A DNA stretch of 64,000 nt from Variovorax sp. OAS795 (GCF_040546685.1 NZ_JBEPOH010000001.1:4216001-4280000), one strand, 5' to 3'; numbered from the stretch's first letter, positions 53,886-63,803 are shown. The notes: generated from the letters alone by a model not told the origin. Numbers and translations are program-made.

Positions 53886-54791
53886 ATGCGATTCGACCTC
53901 ACAGACCTGCGGCTCTTCCTCCACGTGGTGGAGGCCGGCAGCCTCACCGCCGGCGCACAGCGCTCGCACATGACGCTGGCCTCGGCGAGCCAGCGCGTGC
54001 GCGGCATGGAAGACGCCCTGGGCAGCCCGCTGCTCACGCGGCACGCGCAGGGCGTGCGCCCCACCGAGGCCGGCCGCACGCTGCTGCACCACGCGCGCGT
54101 CGTGCTGCAGCAGATGGAACGCATGCGGGGCGAGCTCGGCGAGTACGGCCAGGGCCTCAAGGGCCATGTGCGCTTCATGTGCGGCACCTCGGCGCTGAAC
54201 GAGCACCTGCCCGAGGTGCTGAGCCGCTTTCTCGCGCAGCATCCGCGCATCTCGGTCGACCTGGAGGAACGGCCCAGCCCGCAATCGGTCGATGCGCTGC
54301 GCGCCGGGCTGTGCGACATCGGCATCGTCTCCGACGCGGTCGGCACCGAGGGCCTGGAGTGCCACCCGTTTCGCCGTGACGACCTCGTGCTGGTGATGCC
54401 GCGCGGCCATGCGCTGGCGGGGCGACGGCGCGTGCGGCTCGCGGACGTGGCCGACAGCGAGTTCGTCGGCCTGACGGAAGACAGCGCGCTGCAGCAGCTG
54501 GTGACGCAGCATGCGCGCGCCATGGGCAAGCAGCTGGCCTACCGCGTGCGCGTGCGCAACTTCGAGGCGGTGTGCGGCATGGTCGCGCACGGCATCGGCG
54601 TGGGCATCGTGCCGCAGACCGCGGCCGTGCGCTGCGCCCGCTCGATGAAGATCGCGCGCGCCGGCCTCAGCGATGCCTGGGCCGAACGCACGCTGATGGC
54701 CTGCGTGCGTTCATCGGAGGAGCTGCCGCTCAACGCGCGCCGGATGCTCGAGCATTTGCTCGCGCCGACCGGGACGCCTGCAGCCCGATGA
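53886..54791 (+). CDS. LysR-family transcriptional regulator
   Basis: 301 aa from MRFDLTDLRLFLHVVEAGSL. N-terminal winged helix (about 1-60, ASASQRVRGMEDALGSPLLTR) and a C-terminal effector domain. Probably controls the divergent TSUP permease gene, as LysR regulators usually act on the neighbour. Effector unknown. Confidence 0.92.
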   Translation: MRFDLTDLRLFLHVVEAGSLTAGAQRSHMTLASASQRVRGMEDALGSPLLTRHAQGVRPTEAGRTLLHHARVVLQQMERMRGELGEYGQGLKGHVRFMCGTSALNEHLPEVLSRFLAQHPRISVDLEERPSPQSVDALRAGLCDIGIVSDAVGTEGLECHPFRRDDLVLVMPRGHALAGRRRVRLADVADSEFVGLTEDSALQQLVTQHARAMGKQLAYRVRVRNFEAVCGMVAHGIGVGIVPQTAAVRCARSMKIARAGLSDAWAERTLMACVRSSEELPLNARRMLEHLLAPTGTPAAR

Positions 54792-54805
54792 CCTGAAAAA
54801 ACGGC

Positions 54806-55348
54806 TCAGCGCGGCCGGAGCGCGAGCAGCTGCACCATCTTTCGCAGCGCGGCCTCGGGCGTCGGCTCGATGTGGATCGAACAGGCCAGCATCAGGTTCA
54901 GCGGCTGGCCGAAATCTTCCACCGCAATGCCGCTGCCGGCCTCGCGCAGCACGCCGGCCGCATCGGGCGCGCACTGCAGAAAAGACCGCGCGCGGTCCGC
55001 ATAGCTGCCCGCGGGCACGCCGTAGGCCACGACCGGAATCCGCAGCGCCACCGCCGCGCCCACTTCGAACACCGTGCCCGAATCGGGCTCCAGGCCGCGA
55101 AAGCTCGCGAGGTTGGCCACCACGCCGTCCGCGCCGCGCAGCCGCTGCATGTTGGCCTCGTAGATCTGCGCCTCCGGCGCGGCGGTACCCGGTTGGTCGT
55201 TGCCATCGGCCGGCAGCAGGGCCGCAAGCCCCAGCGCATCGCACGCCGCCGCCAGCCGCACGAAATGGTCCCGGGCATCGGGGCGGAACACATCGGGCCC
55301 CGCGAGGTAGATCTGGGGGCGCGCCGGGGTTTCAGGGTTCGGAATCAT
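54806..55348 (-). CDS. Nucleoside 2-deoxyribosyltransferase family protein
   Basis: 180 aa from ATG 55348; a GTG three codons upstream is possible. The IYLAGPDVF motif near the N-terminus and GLEPDSGTVFEVGAA (about 90-105, nucleophilic Glu) are those of the Nuc_deoxyrib_tr family. It transfers or hydrolyses N-glycosidic bonds of deoxynucleosides. It converges with the LysR gene. Confidence 0.88.
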   Translation of the reverse strand: MIPNPETPARPQIYLAGPDVFRPDARDHFVRLAAACDALGLAALLPADGNDQPGTAAPEAQIYEANMQRLRGADGVVANLASFRGLEPDSGTVFEVGAAVALRIPVVAYGVPAGSYADRARSFLQCAPDAAGVLREAGSGIAVEDFGQPLNLMLACSIHIEPTPEAALRKMVQLLALRPR

Positions 55349-55360
55349 GTGGGGCACATC

Positions 55361-56296
55361 TTAGGTTTGCCGGGGCTGCGCCGCCGTGGCCAGCCCCGCA
55401 TCGGCCTCATGCCGGAACTGCCGCGGCGTGACCCCGTTGCGCAGCCTGAACCGGCGGCTGAAGTACACGGCGTCGCCGAAGCCGCACTGCCGCGCGATGT
55501 CGGCAATGCGCGCGTTCGAGGTGACCAGCAGTTCCTTCGCGCGCTCCAGGCGGCGCTCGGTCACGAGTTCGGTGAAGGTGCGCTGGGTCTGCTTCTTGAG
55601 CAGGTGCGCGAGGTAGTTGGGCGACAGCATCGCGGCCGCCGCGGCGTCGTTGAGCGACATGTCCTCGCCCAGGTGCTCGCGCACGTAGCGCATGACGCGC
55701 TGCAAAGCATCGTGCCCCGAACTGCGCCCGCCCTGCAGCGCGGCCTGCGCGAGCAGCTGCGGCTCGTGCCGGTCGCAGGCGAGCGCGATGAGCTGCATCA
55801 GGATGCCGCGGATCGCGCTTGCGGCCCCGAAGCGCCGCTCGCGGTTCAGCTCGGCGAGCTCTTCGAGCCAGCGCAGGATGCGTGCGAAATCGGCCTCGCC
55901 GAAGTGGAAATCCATCGACTCCTGGAACAGGAACGGCGCGAGCTCGGGATGGCGCAGGGCCGGCACCTCTTCCAGGTCGAGCGCCTCCACGGCCAGTTCG
56001 GGCCAGAGAAAGCCCTGGTCGAAGTTCACGATGGCATAGCGTGCGCCGGGCGGGTGCGGCACCACGTGCACGCGGTACGGCAGCACGAAGCTCAGGTGCC
56101 CCGCGGTGAACGGGCGCACCGCGCCGCCGATCACCTGTTGCGAGCCGCCGTGGATGCTGGCCTGGATCTGGAAATACTCGTGCCGGTGCGGCCGCGCCAG
56201 CACGTCCCGCGCGCCTTCGAAGCGAACGTCGAAGTCCAGGTGGTTCGCGCGCTCCTGCATGCCGTAGAGGCGCAGGCTGGATCGAAGGGCCGTCAT
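55361..56296 (-). CDS. AraC-family transcriptional regulator
   Basis: 311 aa from ATG 56296 (MTALRSSLRLYGMQ). An N-terminal cupin-like domain (about 25-110, with PHRHEYFQIQASIHGG) is followed by a C-terminal double helix-turn-helix (about 205-300, with AAAAMLSPNYLAHLLKKQ and GFGDAVYFSRRFR). Divergent from the FAH-family gene, its probable target, with a 150-bp spacer. Inducer unknown. Confidence 0.92.
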   Translation of the reverse strand: MTALRSSLRLYGMQERANHLDFDVRFEGARDVLARPHRHEYFQIQASIHGGSQQVIGGAVRPFTAGHLSFVLPYRVHVVPHPPGARYAIVNFDQGFLWPELAVEALDLEEVPALRHPELAPFLFQESMDFHFGEADFARILRWLEELAELNRERRFGAASAIRGILMQLIALACDRHEPQLLAQAALQGGRSSGHDALQRVMRYVREHLGEDMSLNDAAAAAMLSPNYLAHLLKKQTQRTFTELVTERRLERAKELLVTSNARIADIARQCGFGDAVYFSRRFRLRNGVTPRQFRHEADAGLATAAQPRQT

Positions 56297-56446
56297 GGCG
56301 CGATGGTAAGGCCCGCGCGCCGGGGTGTTGCCTGCGTCCTGCTTTTGCGTAGATGCGTACCGGAGCACCGCCCCGCCGCGCTCCAGAATGGCCCGGCTGG
56401 CCCCGCCAGTCTTCATGCCTACCCAGCCCTCCAGGAGACAAGAATC

Positions 56447-57238
56447 ATGTCCAGTTCACGACGCGGCCTGCTGGCCGGTTCCGCCGCCATGGCCGCCGGC
56501 GCGATGACCGGTTGCGCCCTGCCGGCCGGCGCATCGCGCGCCGCGCCAACGCCCTTCACGGTGGCCCAGGCCACGGTCCCGATCGTCGGCAGCGAGCAGG
56601 CGTTTCCGGTGCGCCGCATCTACTGCATCGGCCGAAACTATGCAGCCCACGCGCGCGAGATGGGCTCGGACCCCACCCGCGAGCCGCCCTTCTTCTTCCA
56701 GAAGCCGACGGACGCGATCCAGGTCGTCACGCCCGGCACGGTGGCCGACCATCCGTATCCGCCGCTCACGAAGAACTACCACTACGAGGTGGAGCTGGTC
56801 GTGGCGCTCGGCAAGGGCGGCCGCGACGTCGCACAGGCCGATGCGCTGGGCCTGGTGTACGGCTACTCCCTGGGCCTGGACATGACCCGCCGCGACCTGC
56901 AGCGCGAGATGGGCGACCAGAAAAAGCCCTGGGAAATCGGCAAGAGCTTCGACAAGTCGGCGCCGATCGGGCCGATCCATCCGGTCGCCAGGGTCGGCCA
57001 CTACACCGATGGTGCCATCTGGCTCAAGGTGAACGGCCAGACGAAGCAGAACGCGACGCTCAAGCACATGATCTGGTCGGTGGCCGAGCAGATCAGCCGG
57101 CTGTCACAGGCTTTCGAGCTCATGCCCGGCGACATCATCTATTCGGGCACGCCCGAGAACGTGGGCCCGGTGGTGCGCGGCGACCTGATCGAGATCCACA
57201 TCGACGGCCTGCCGAACCTGTCGGTGCGGGTCGTCTGA
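56447..57238 (+). CDS. Fumarylacetoacetate hydrolase family protein with Tat-like signal
   Basis: 263 aa from ATG 56447 with CAGGAGA upstream. Unusual N-terminus [21 protein letters not shown] looks like a twin-arginine signal with a possible lipobox (MTGC). The FAH fold follows: IYCIGRNYAAHAREMG, metal ligands in the HYEVELVVALGKGG and LGLDMTRRD segments. Relatives hydrolyse or decarboxylate beta-diketo acids in the cytosol, so export is odd. Likely controlled by the divergent AraC regulator. Confidence 0.87.
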   Translation: MSSSRRGLLAGSAAMAAGAMTGCALPAGASRAAPTPFTVAQATVPIVGSEQAFPVRRIYCIGRNYAAHAREMGSDPTREPPFFFQKPTDAIQVVTPGTVADHPYPPLTKNYHYEVELVVALGKGGRDVAQADALGLVYGYSLGLDMTRRDLQREMGDQKKPWEIGKSFDKSAPIGPIHPVARVGHYTDGAIWLKVNGQTKQNATLKHMIWSVAEQISRLSQAFELMPGDIIYSGTPENVGPVVRGDLIEIHIDGLPNLSVRVV

Positions 57239-57263
57239 GCGTGGCGGCCGGCGGCCCGGAACC

Positions 57264-58634
57264 TCAGCTGCCGGCCACCTTCATGCGGTTGACCAGCACC
57301 GACCCCGTGGTCTTGGCACCGAAGGTATAGGCGTCGGCGCCGATGGCGTCGATGCCCATCAGCATGTTTTTCAGGTTGCCGGCAATGGTGATCTCGTGCA
57401 CCGGGAACGCGATGCGCCCCTTCTCGACCCAGAAGCCGCTGGCACCGCGCGAGTAGTCGCCGGTCACGTAGTTCACGCCCTGCCCCATCAGCTCGATCAC
57501 GAACAGGCCGGTGCCGAGCTTGGCCAGCATGGCGTCCAGGTCGTCGCCTGCCTTGGTGAGGCGCGAGCTCAGCGTCAGGTTGTGCGAGCCGCCGGCATTG
57601 CCGGTGGTCTTCATGCCCAGCTTGCGCGCGGAATAGGTCGAGAGAAAGTAGCCCTCGAGCCGCCCGGCATCGACCACCTTGCGTGCGCGGGTGACCACGC
57701 CTTCGTCGTCGAAGGGCGAGCTGCCCTTGCCGCGCATCACATGCGGGTCTTCGGCCACGTCCACGTGCTTGGGCAGCACCGGCTTGCCGAGCGAATCGAG
57801 CAGGAAGGTGCTCTTGCGGTACAGCGCCCCGCCGCTCACCGCCTGCACCAGCCCGCCCAGCAGGCCCACGGCCAGCGGCGATTCGAACAGCACCGGGCAT
57901 TCGGTGGTCTTGATCTTGCGCGACTTGAGCCGGCTCAGCGCGCGCTCGGCGGCATACCGGCCCACGGCCTGCGGGCTGGCCAGTTCCCCGGCCGAGCGCA
58001 TGGAGCTGTACCAGGAGTCGCGCTGCATGTCGTCGCCCTTGCCGGCGATGGGCGCCACCGAGATCGAATGCCGCGAACTGGCATAGCCGCCGCGGAAACC
58101 GTGCGTGTGCGCGCTGAAGAAGTGGCTCTGCTGGGCCGAAACCCCCGCGCCTTCGCTGTTGGTGATGCGCTTGTCGGTCGAGAGCGCTGCCTCCTCGCAT
58201 GCGAGCGCCAGCGTGGCGGCCTGCTCGCTCGTCACGTCCCAGGGGTGGAACAGGTCGAGTTCGGGGTGGTCCTTGGCAATGTCTTCCTCGTCGGGAAGAC
58301 CGCTGACCGGGTCTTCGGCCGTGAAGCGGGCGATGTCGTAGGCGGCCTGCACGGTCTGGGCGATGGCGCCCTCGGAGAAGTCGGAGGTGCTGGCGTTGCC
58401 GCGGCGGTGGCCCACGTAGACCGTGATGCCCAGCGACTTGTCGCGGTTGCGCTCGACGTTCTCGAGTTCGCCCTTGCGGACCGAGACGCTGAGGCCGCAG
58501 CCCTCGGAGGCCTCGGCGCCGGCATCGGTGGCACCGAGCTTTTTGGCGTGGGCCAGGGCCGAGTCGACCAGGTTTTCGAAGAAGGAGCGGCTGTAGGCGA
58601 AGCCGGAATCGGCGCGCGAGGAAGATGTCGTCAT
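57264..58634 (-). CDS. pmbA: Metalloprotease PmbA/TldE
   Basis: 456 aa from MTTSSSRADSGF. TldD/PmbA family, forming a heterodimer with TldD that degrades unfolded or modified peptides. Contains SRGASGFWVEKGRIAFPVHEITIAGNL (about 398-424), typical of the C-terminal half. The metal-binding HExxxH is in TldD, not PmbA. Divergent from darP, a common Burkholderiales arrangement. Confidence 0.93.
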   Translation of the reverse strand: MTTSSSRADSGFAYSRSFFENLVDSALAHAKKLGATDAGAEASEGCGLSVSVRKGELENVERNRDKSLGITVYVGHRRGNASTSDFSEGAIAQTVQAAYDIARFTAEDPVSGLPDEEDIAKDHPELDLFHPWDVTSEQAATLALACEEAALSTDKRITNSEGAGVSAQQSHFFSAHTHGFRGGYASSRHSISVAPIAGKGDDMQRDSWYSSMRSAGELASPQAVGRYAAERALSRLKSRKIKTTECPVLFESPLAVGLLGGLVQAVSGGALYRKSTFLLDSLGKPVLPKHVDVAEDPHVMRGKGSSPFDDEGVVTRARKVVDAGRLEGYFLSTYSARKLGMKTTGNAGGSHNLTLSSRLTKAGDDLDAMLAKLGTGLFVIELMGQGVNYVTGDYSRGASGFWVEKGRIAFPVHEITIAGNLKNMLMGIDAIGADAYTFGAKTTGSVLVNRMKVAGS

Positions 58635-58740
58635 GTGGTGGCTATGATACTTGCGCCCCCCGCATTCCGTTTTCCCTTCGGCTTGCCGGTGCGCATTGCA
58701 CGCGTTGCAGTGCCGCACGGCACGGCCCAGAATCCATCCC

Positions 58741-59397
58741 ATGTCCCGCAAACCCAAAAAAGGCTATTTCGTCCGTGGCCAGTTCGTCGCCGAAGGCAGC
58801 GAACTCGACCTGGAGCTCAAGCGCGAGCTCAAGGGCACCGACGAAGCCAGCCGCACCGAACTCAAGCGCGAAAGCGACGAACTGCAAAAGCTCGGCACCG
58901 AACTGCTCGGCCTGCGTGCCGGCCTGTTCGATGCGCTCGCGCTGGACGAAAAGCTGGTCGACGCGGTGGCCGAGGCCAAGCGCATCACCAATTTCGAAGG
59001 CAAGCGCCGCCAGATGCAGTTCATCGGCAAGCTGATGCGCAAGCTGGAGCCCGAGGCGCTGGAGGCCGTGAAGCAGGCGCTGGCCGAGCAGGGCAGCGTG
59101 CCCGCGGCCGAGACCGCCGCGCTGCACGAGGCCGAACGCTGGCGCGACCGGCTGATTGCCGACGACGACGCGCTGGGCGGCTGGATCGAAACCCATCCCG
59201 CCACCGATTCGCAGCAGCTGCGCGCCCTGGTGCGCCAGGCCCGCAAGGACATGAAGTCCGGCCCCGCCGGCGAAGCGCCGCGCCAGGGCAAGGCATACCG
59301 CGAGATCTTCCAGCTGGTGCGCGCGCAGCTGGCCGTGCACGGCGGTGCCGACCACGCCTCGGCGGCGGCCGAGCAGGACCGGGAAGACGACGCATGA
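58741..59397 (+). CDS. darP: Ribosome-associated protein DarP (YjgA, DUF615)
   Basis: 218 aa from MSRKPKKGYFVRGQFVAEGSE. Charged, mostly helical DUF615 protein with the conserved KRITNFEGKRRQMQFIGKLMR (about 80-100). It associates with 50S precursors and helps assembly. Long acidic/basic N-terminal helix and an Asp/Glu-rich end. Followed by mogA after a repeat-containing spacer. Confidence 0.93.
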   Translation: MSRKPKKGYFVRGQFVAEGSELDLELKRELKGTDEASRTELKRESDELQKLGTELLGLRAGLFDALALDEKLVDAVAEAKRITNFEGKRRQMQFIGKLMRKLEPEALEAVKQALAEQGSVPAAETAALHEAERWRDRLIADDDALGGWIETHPATDSQQLRALVRQARKDMKSGPAGEAPRQGKAYREIFQLVRAQLAVHGGADHASAAAEQDREDDA

Positions 59398-59410
59398 AAG
59401 ACCTGTCTTT

Positions 59411-59511
59411 CTCCCTCCCTTCCCGGGGGAGGGTCGGGGTGGGGGCAAGCGGCGCATGCATTGGGCGCTCTGGCTGCCCCCATCCCAACCTTCCCCCAAA
59501 GGGGGAAGGAG
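59411..59511. repeat. Inverted repeat between darP and mogA
   Basis: 59411-59447 and 59475-59511 are imperfect inverted copies (about 37 bp each), pairing GGGGTGGGGGCA with TGCCCCCATCCC. Each arm also holds its own CCCTTCCC/GGGGGAGGG hairpin. The right arm supplies the GGAAGGAG ribosome binding site of mogA. Probably a small mobile palindromic repeat; copy number unknown. Confidence 0.65.
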
Positions 59512-59518
59512 CAACACC

Positions 59519-60109
<591 letters not shown>

Positions 60110-60127
60110 CCGGCGGCGCCGCGGCCG

Positions 60128-61399
60128 CTACGGCTTGGCGCGCACCTGCACTTCGGATTCGGGCTGCGCCGCAGGCGAGGCCTTTGCACGCCCCATCACC
60201 AGGTTGATGAGGGGCCCCGTCATCGCGGTGGTGACGAGCGCCATCACCAGCAGCATGGTGAAGAGCTCCGGTCCGATCAGCCCGGCGTCCAGTCCGATCT
60301 TCATCACGATGAGCTCCATCAGCCCGCGCGCGTTCATCAGCGAACCGGTGGCCAGGCTGTCGCGCCAGCCGTAGCCCGCCATGCGCGCGCCGATGGCGCC
60401 GCCGGCCAGCTTGCCGATGGCGGCCACCGCGACGATCAGCAGCATGGCGCCGATGCTCGCGCCCGAGAAGGCGCTGCTGGTGGTACCGAGCCCCGCGAGC
60501 GCAAAGAACAGCGGCATCAGCACGACGATGGAGATCGGCTCGATGCGCTGCGTGAGCGAGCTCAGCAGGCGGTCGTCGCGCGGCAGGCAGGCACCGAACA
60601 GGAAGGCGCCGAACACCGCATGCAGATGCAGCCATTCGGTCGCCATGGCGCAGGCCAGCAGGCCGATCATGAGCGAGGCCATCACGGTGGTCGAGGGTTC
60701 GCCGTCGGGCGCGCGGGTGCGCAGCAGCCATGCAAACGCGGGCTTCAGGCCGAAGAACAGCACGGCCAGCAGCACGGCCACGCCGGCCGTGGTCTTGAGA
60801 AAGCCCACGTAGCCCTCGCCGGCACCCACCATCGCCACCACCAGCGCCAGCAGGATCCAGGCGAACACGTCGACCACCGCGGCGGCCCCGAGCGACAGCT
60901 GGCCGAAGGGCGTGCGGGTGAGCCCGCGGTCCTTGAGGATGCGCGCCATGACCGGAAATGCCGTGATCGACAGCGCCGCGGCCATGAACAGCGCAAAGGG
61001 CCAGAAGCCCACGCCCGCGGGTGCCAGGGCCGGATGCAACGCCGGCGAGATCGCGATGCCCAGTGCCATCGGCACGATGACGCTGAGCGCGCCGACGTAG
61101 CCCGCGGCCTTCAGTTGCGCGCGCACGCCCTGCGTGGAGCGCAGTTCCAGCCCCACCACGAACATGAAAAGCACCAGGCCCACGGTCGAGAGGGAAGACA
61201 GCCCTTCCAGGTGGCTCCTGGAGAACAGCTGCGCGTGCAGGGACGGGAACAGCGCGCCCATCACCACCGGCCCGAGCATCAGGCCAGCGGCCATTTCGCC
61301 CACCACGCCGGGCTGGCCGACGTGGCGCAGCACCCAGCCGCAGACGCGCGCGGTGCTCAGGATGACGATGAGTTGCAGCAGCAGGGAAGTGGCGGACAT
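60128..61399 (-). CDS. Cation:proton antiporter, CPA2 family
   Basis: 423 aa with about 12 helices and a Na_H_Exchanger domain throughout. Conserved residues are visible in helix with LSITAFPVMARILKDRGL and GAAAVVDVFAWILLALV (the Asp pocket). It lacks the RCK/TrkA-N tail of KefB/KefC, so it is not glutathione-gated. Exchanges Na+ or K+ for H+. The ion is not readable. It converges with mogA. Confidence 0.9.
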   Translation of the reverse strand: MSATSLLLQLIVILSTARVCGWVLRHVGQPGVVGEMAAGLMLGPVVMGALFPSLHAQLFSRSHLEGLSSLSTVGLVLFMFVVGLELRSTQGVRAQLKAAGYVGALSVIVPMALGIAISPALHPALAPAGVGFWPFALFMAAALSITAFPVMARILKDRGLTRTPFGQLSLGAAAVVDVFAWILLALVVAMVGAGEGYVGFLKTTAGVAVLLAVLFFGLKPAFAWLLRTRAPDGEPSTTVMASLMIGLLACAMATEWLHLHAVFGAFLFGACLPRDDRLLSSLTQRIEPISIVVLMPLFFALAGLGTTSSAFSGASIGAMLLIVAVAAIGKLAGGAIGARMAGYGWRDSLATGSLMNARGLMELIVMKIGLDAGLIGPELFTMLLVMALVTTAMTGPLINLVMGRAKASPAAQPESEVQVRAKP

Positions 61400-61460
61400 G
61401 AAGAAAAGCCCCGGAGGCGGCGTGGAAGGCGAAGCCTCCGATGTTAGTCCGCGTGCCGCG

Positions 61461-63734
61461 TCAGTCGCTTTCGCCGCGACCAGGCACGCGCATCAACCGC
61501 AGCCCATTGGCCACCACCAGCAGGCTCGCGCCCATGTCGGCGAACACGGCCATCCACATGGTGGCGCTGCCGAAGACGGCCAGCACGAAGAACACCGCCT
61601 TGATGCCGAGCGCCAGCATGATGTTCTGCCACAGCACCGCGTGTGCGCGGCGCGAGAGGCGAATGGTCTCGGCAATGCGCCGCAGGTCGTCGTTCATGAT
61701 GACCACGTCGGCCGCTTCCATGGCGGTGTCGGTGCCGGCGCCGCCCATGGCAAATCCGATGTCGGCCTGCGCCAGCGCGGGTGCGTCGTTGATGCCGTCG
61801 CCGGTCATGCCCGCCATGCCGTAGCGCTGCTGCAGCGCCTTGATCGCACCGAGCTTCTGCTCGGGCAGCAGGTTGCCGCGCACGTCGTCGATGCCCGCGA
61901 GACTGCCGATCGCCCTGGCGGTGGCGGTGTTGTCGCCCGTGAGCATCACGGGTGTGACGCCCAGTGCGCGCAGTTCGGCCATCGCGGCGCGCGAAGAAGG
62001 CTTGATGGTGTCGGCCACTGCGAACAGCGCCAGCACCGCATGGCCGGAGGCCAGCAAGGTGACGGTGCGCCCTGCTTCCTCATGCCGCTTCAGCTCGGCT
62101 TCGAGCGCCGGGCTGCAGAGCTGGCGCTCTTCGATCAACCGATGATTGCCCAGCACGTAGCTGCGGCCTTCGTGCGTGGCCTGCACGCCGCGCCCCGGCA
62201 GCGCCGTGAAGTCGCCGACCGGCCGCGGCTCGCGCTTCAGGCCCAGGGCAATGGCTTTCGACACCGGGTGGTCGGAACGGCCCGCGATGCTCGCGGCAAT
62301 GGCGAAGATTTCGCCCTCGCCCGCCGCGGTGTCGAGCAGCCTAGCTTCGACCAGCTTCGGCTTGCCCTCGGTGAGGGTGCCGGTCTTGTCGAGCGCCAGC
62401 GCCTTGAGCTTGCGCGCCTCCTCGAGGTAGGTGCCGCCCTTGATCAGGATGCCGCGTCGCGCAGCCGAGGCCAATGCGCTCACCACGGTCACGGGCGTCG
62501 AGATCACGAGCGCGCAGGGGCAGGCGATGACCAGCAGCACCAGCGCCTTGTAGGCCGCGTCGATCCAGGTCCAGCCCATGAGCCATGGCGCGAGCACCGC
62601 CACCGCCACCGCCAGCACGAAGACCGCGGGCGTGTAGACGGCCGCGAAGCGGTCCACGAAGCGCTGCGTGGGCGCGCGCGAGCCCTGTGCTTCCTCGACC
62701 GCATGGATGATGCGCGCGAGCGTGGTGTTCGCCGCCACGGCCGTGACGCGGAATTCGAGCGCGGCGGTCTGGTTGATGGTGCCCGCGAACACCGCGTCGC
62801 CCACCGACTTGTCGACCGGAATGCTCTCCCCGGTGACGGGGGCCTGGTCGATGGCGCTTGCGCCCTCCGTCACGATGCCATCGAGCGGCACGCGCTCGCC
62901 GGGCCGGATGCGCACGAGAGCATCGAGTGCCACCGCGTCGGCCTTCACCGTGCGCCAGCGGCCGTCGGGCTGCCGGACTTCGGCCTGCTCGGGGGCCAGC
63001 GCCAGCAGGCCCTGGATGGCATTGCGGGCGCGATCGACGGCGCGCGCCTCGATCATTTCCGCTATCGCATAGAGCGCCATCACCATCGCGGCCTCGGGCC
63101 ATTGGCCGATGACGAAGGCGCCGGTCACGGCCACGGCCATCAGGGCGTTGATGTTCAGGCGGCCGCGGACCAATGCGCCGAAGCCCTTCTTGTAGGTGTC
63201 GAGCCCGGCGAGCGCGATGGCCGCGAGCGCCAGGCCCATCTCCACCGCCGTGAACGCCATGCCCTCCGGCGCGAGAAAGGAAATTGTCTCGGCCGCGATC
63301 GCCAGCAGCAGTGCGCCGGCCAGCCGCGCCAGTTCGGGTGTCACGAAGCCCACGGTGCGGGCGCTGCCGGGCGACGCAGCGGCCACGGCATCCAGCGGCT
63401 CGGGCTTGAAGCCGGCCTTGCGGATGGCTTCGAGCGCATCGGGCAATGCCGCGCCGTCGGCCGTGATCGCCATCGTGCGTTCGCCGAGCCGGAAGCGCAG
63501 CCCGCTGATGCCGCGCACCGGCTCCAGCGCGCGGCGGATCTCGGATTCTTCGACCGCGCAGTCCATGGTGGGAATGCGGAACAGCAGGGCCCCCTTCGGA
63601 ATGTCAGCCGTATCGACGGGCGCGAGCGCCGCGCCGCCGCACACGGAGTTGTTGCAGCAGGCGGTTTCCGCGGGCGCGTGCGGGTGGCCATGTGCGTGCG
63701 GCAGCCCGGGTTCCAGAGCGTTCTCGTTGTTCAT
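61461..63734 (-). CDS. cadA: Heavy-metal P1B-type ATPase, Zn/Cd/Pb exporter
   Basis: 757 aa. N-terminus rich in His (AHGHPHAP) and Cys (ACCNNSVCGG). It precedes a heavy-metal-associated domain whose metal site is MDCAVEESE, with one Cys and two Glu instead of CxxC, a type seen in Zn/Cd/Pb ATPases. Then: CPC in membrane helix 6, DKTGTLT phosphorylation site, HP motif SDHPVSKA, MTGDGINDAPAL hinge. Exports Zn2+, Cd2+ or Pb2+ with ATP. The divergent MerR gene is its likely regulator. Confidence 0.94.
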   Translation of the reverse strand: MNNENALEPGLPHAHGHPHAPAETACCNNSVCGGAALAPVDTADIPKGALLFRIPTMDCAVEESEIRRALEPVRGISGLRFRLGERTMAITADGAALPDALEAIRKAGFKPEPLDAVAAASPGSARTVGFVTPELARLAGALLLAIAAETISFLAPEGMAFTAVEMGLALAAIALAGLDTYKKGFGALVRGRLNINALMAVAVTGAFVIGQWPEAAMVMALYAIAEMIEARAVDRARNAIQGLLALAPEQAEVRQPDGRWRTVKADAVALDALVRIRPGERVPLDGIVTEGASAIDQAPVTGESIPVDKSVGDAVFAGTINQTAALEFRVTAVAANTTLARIIHAVEEAQGSRAPTQRFVDRFAAVYTPAVFVLAVAVAVLAPWLMGWTWIDAAYKALVLLVIACPCALVISTPVTVVSALASAARRGILIKGGTYLEEARKLKALALDKTGTLTEGKPKLVEARLLDTAAGEGEIFAIAASIAGRSDHPVSKAIALGLKREPRPVGDFTALPGRGVQATHEGRSYVLGNHRLIEERQLCSPALEAELKRHEEAGRTVTLLASGHAVLALFAVADTIKPSSRAAMAELRALGVTPVMLTGDNTATARAIGSLAGIDDVRGNLLPEQKLGAIKALQQRYGMAGMTGDGINDAPALAQADIGFAMGGAGTDTAMEAADVVIMNDDLRRIAETIRLSRRAHAVLWQNIMLALGIKAVFFVLAVFGSATMWMAVFADMGASLLVVANGLRLMRVPGRGESD

Positions 63735-63740
63735 GCAGCC

Positions 63741-63771
63741 ATTGGAAACCCTGAAGCAGGTGTAGAGTCAA
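63741..63771 (-). promoter_or_regulatory. MerR-type promoter/operator of the metal ATPase gene
   Basis: On the minus strand TTGACT (63766-63771) and TCCAAT (63741-63746) are separated by 19 bp, the stretched spacing typical of MerR-family promoters. The spacer has an imperfect palindrome (ACTCTAC ... CAGGGT), similar to ZntR/CadR sites. The predicted transcript start is near the ATG at 63734, so the mRNA may be leaderless. Confidence 0.75.
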
Positions 63772-63803
63772 ACGCCATATCCCTCCCCGCTTCTTGCCGC
63801 ATC

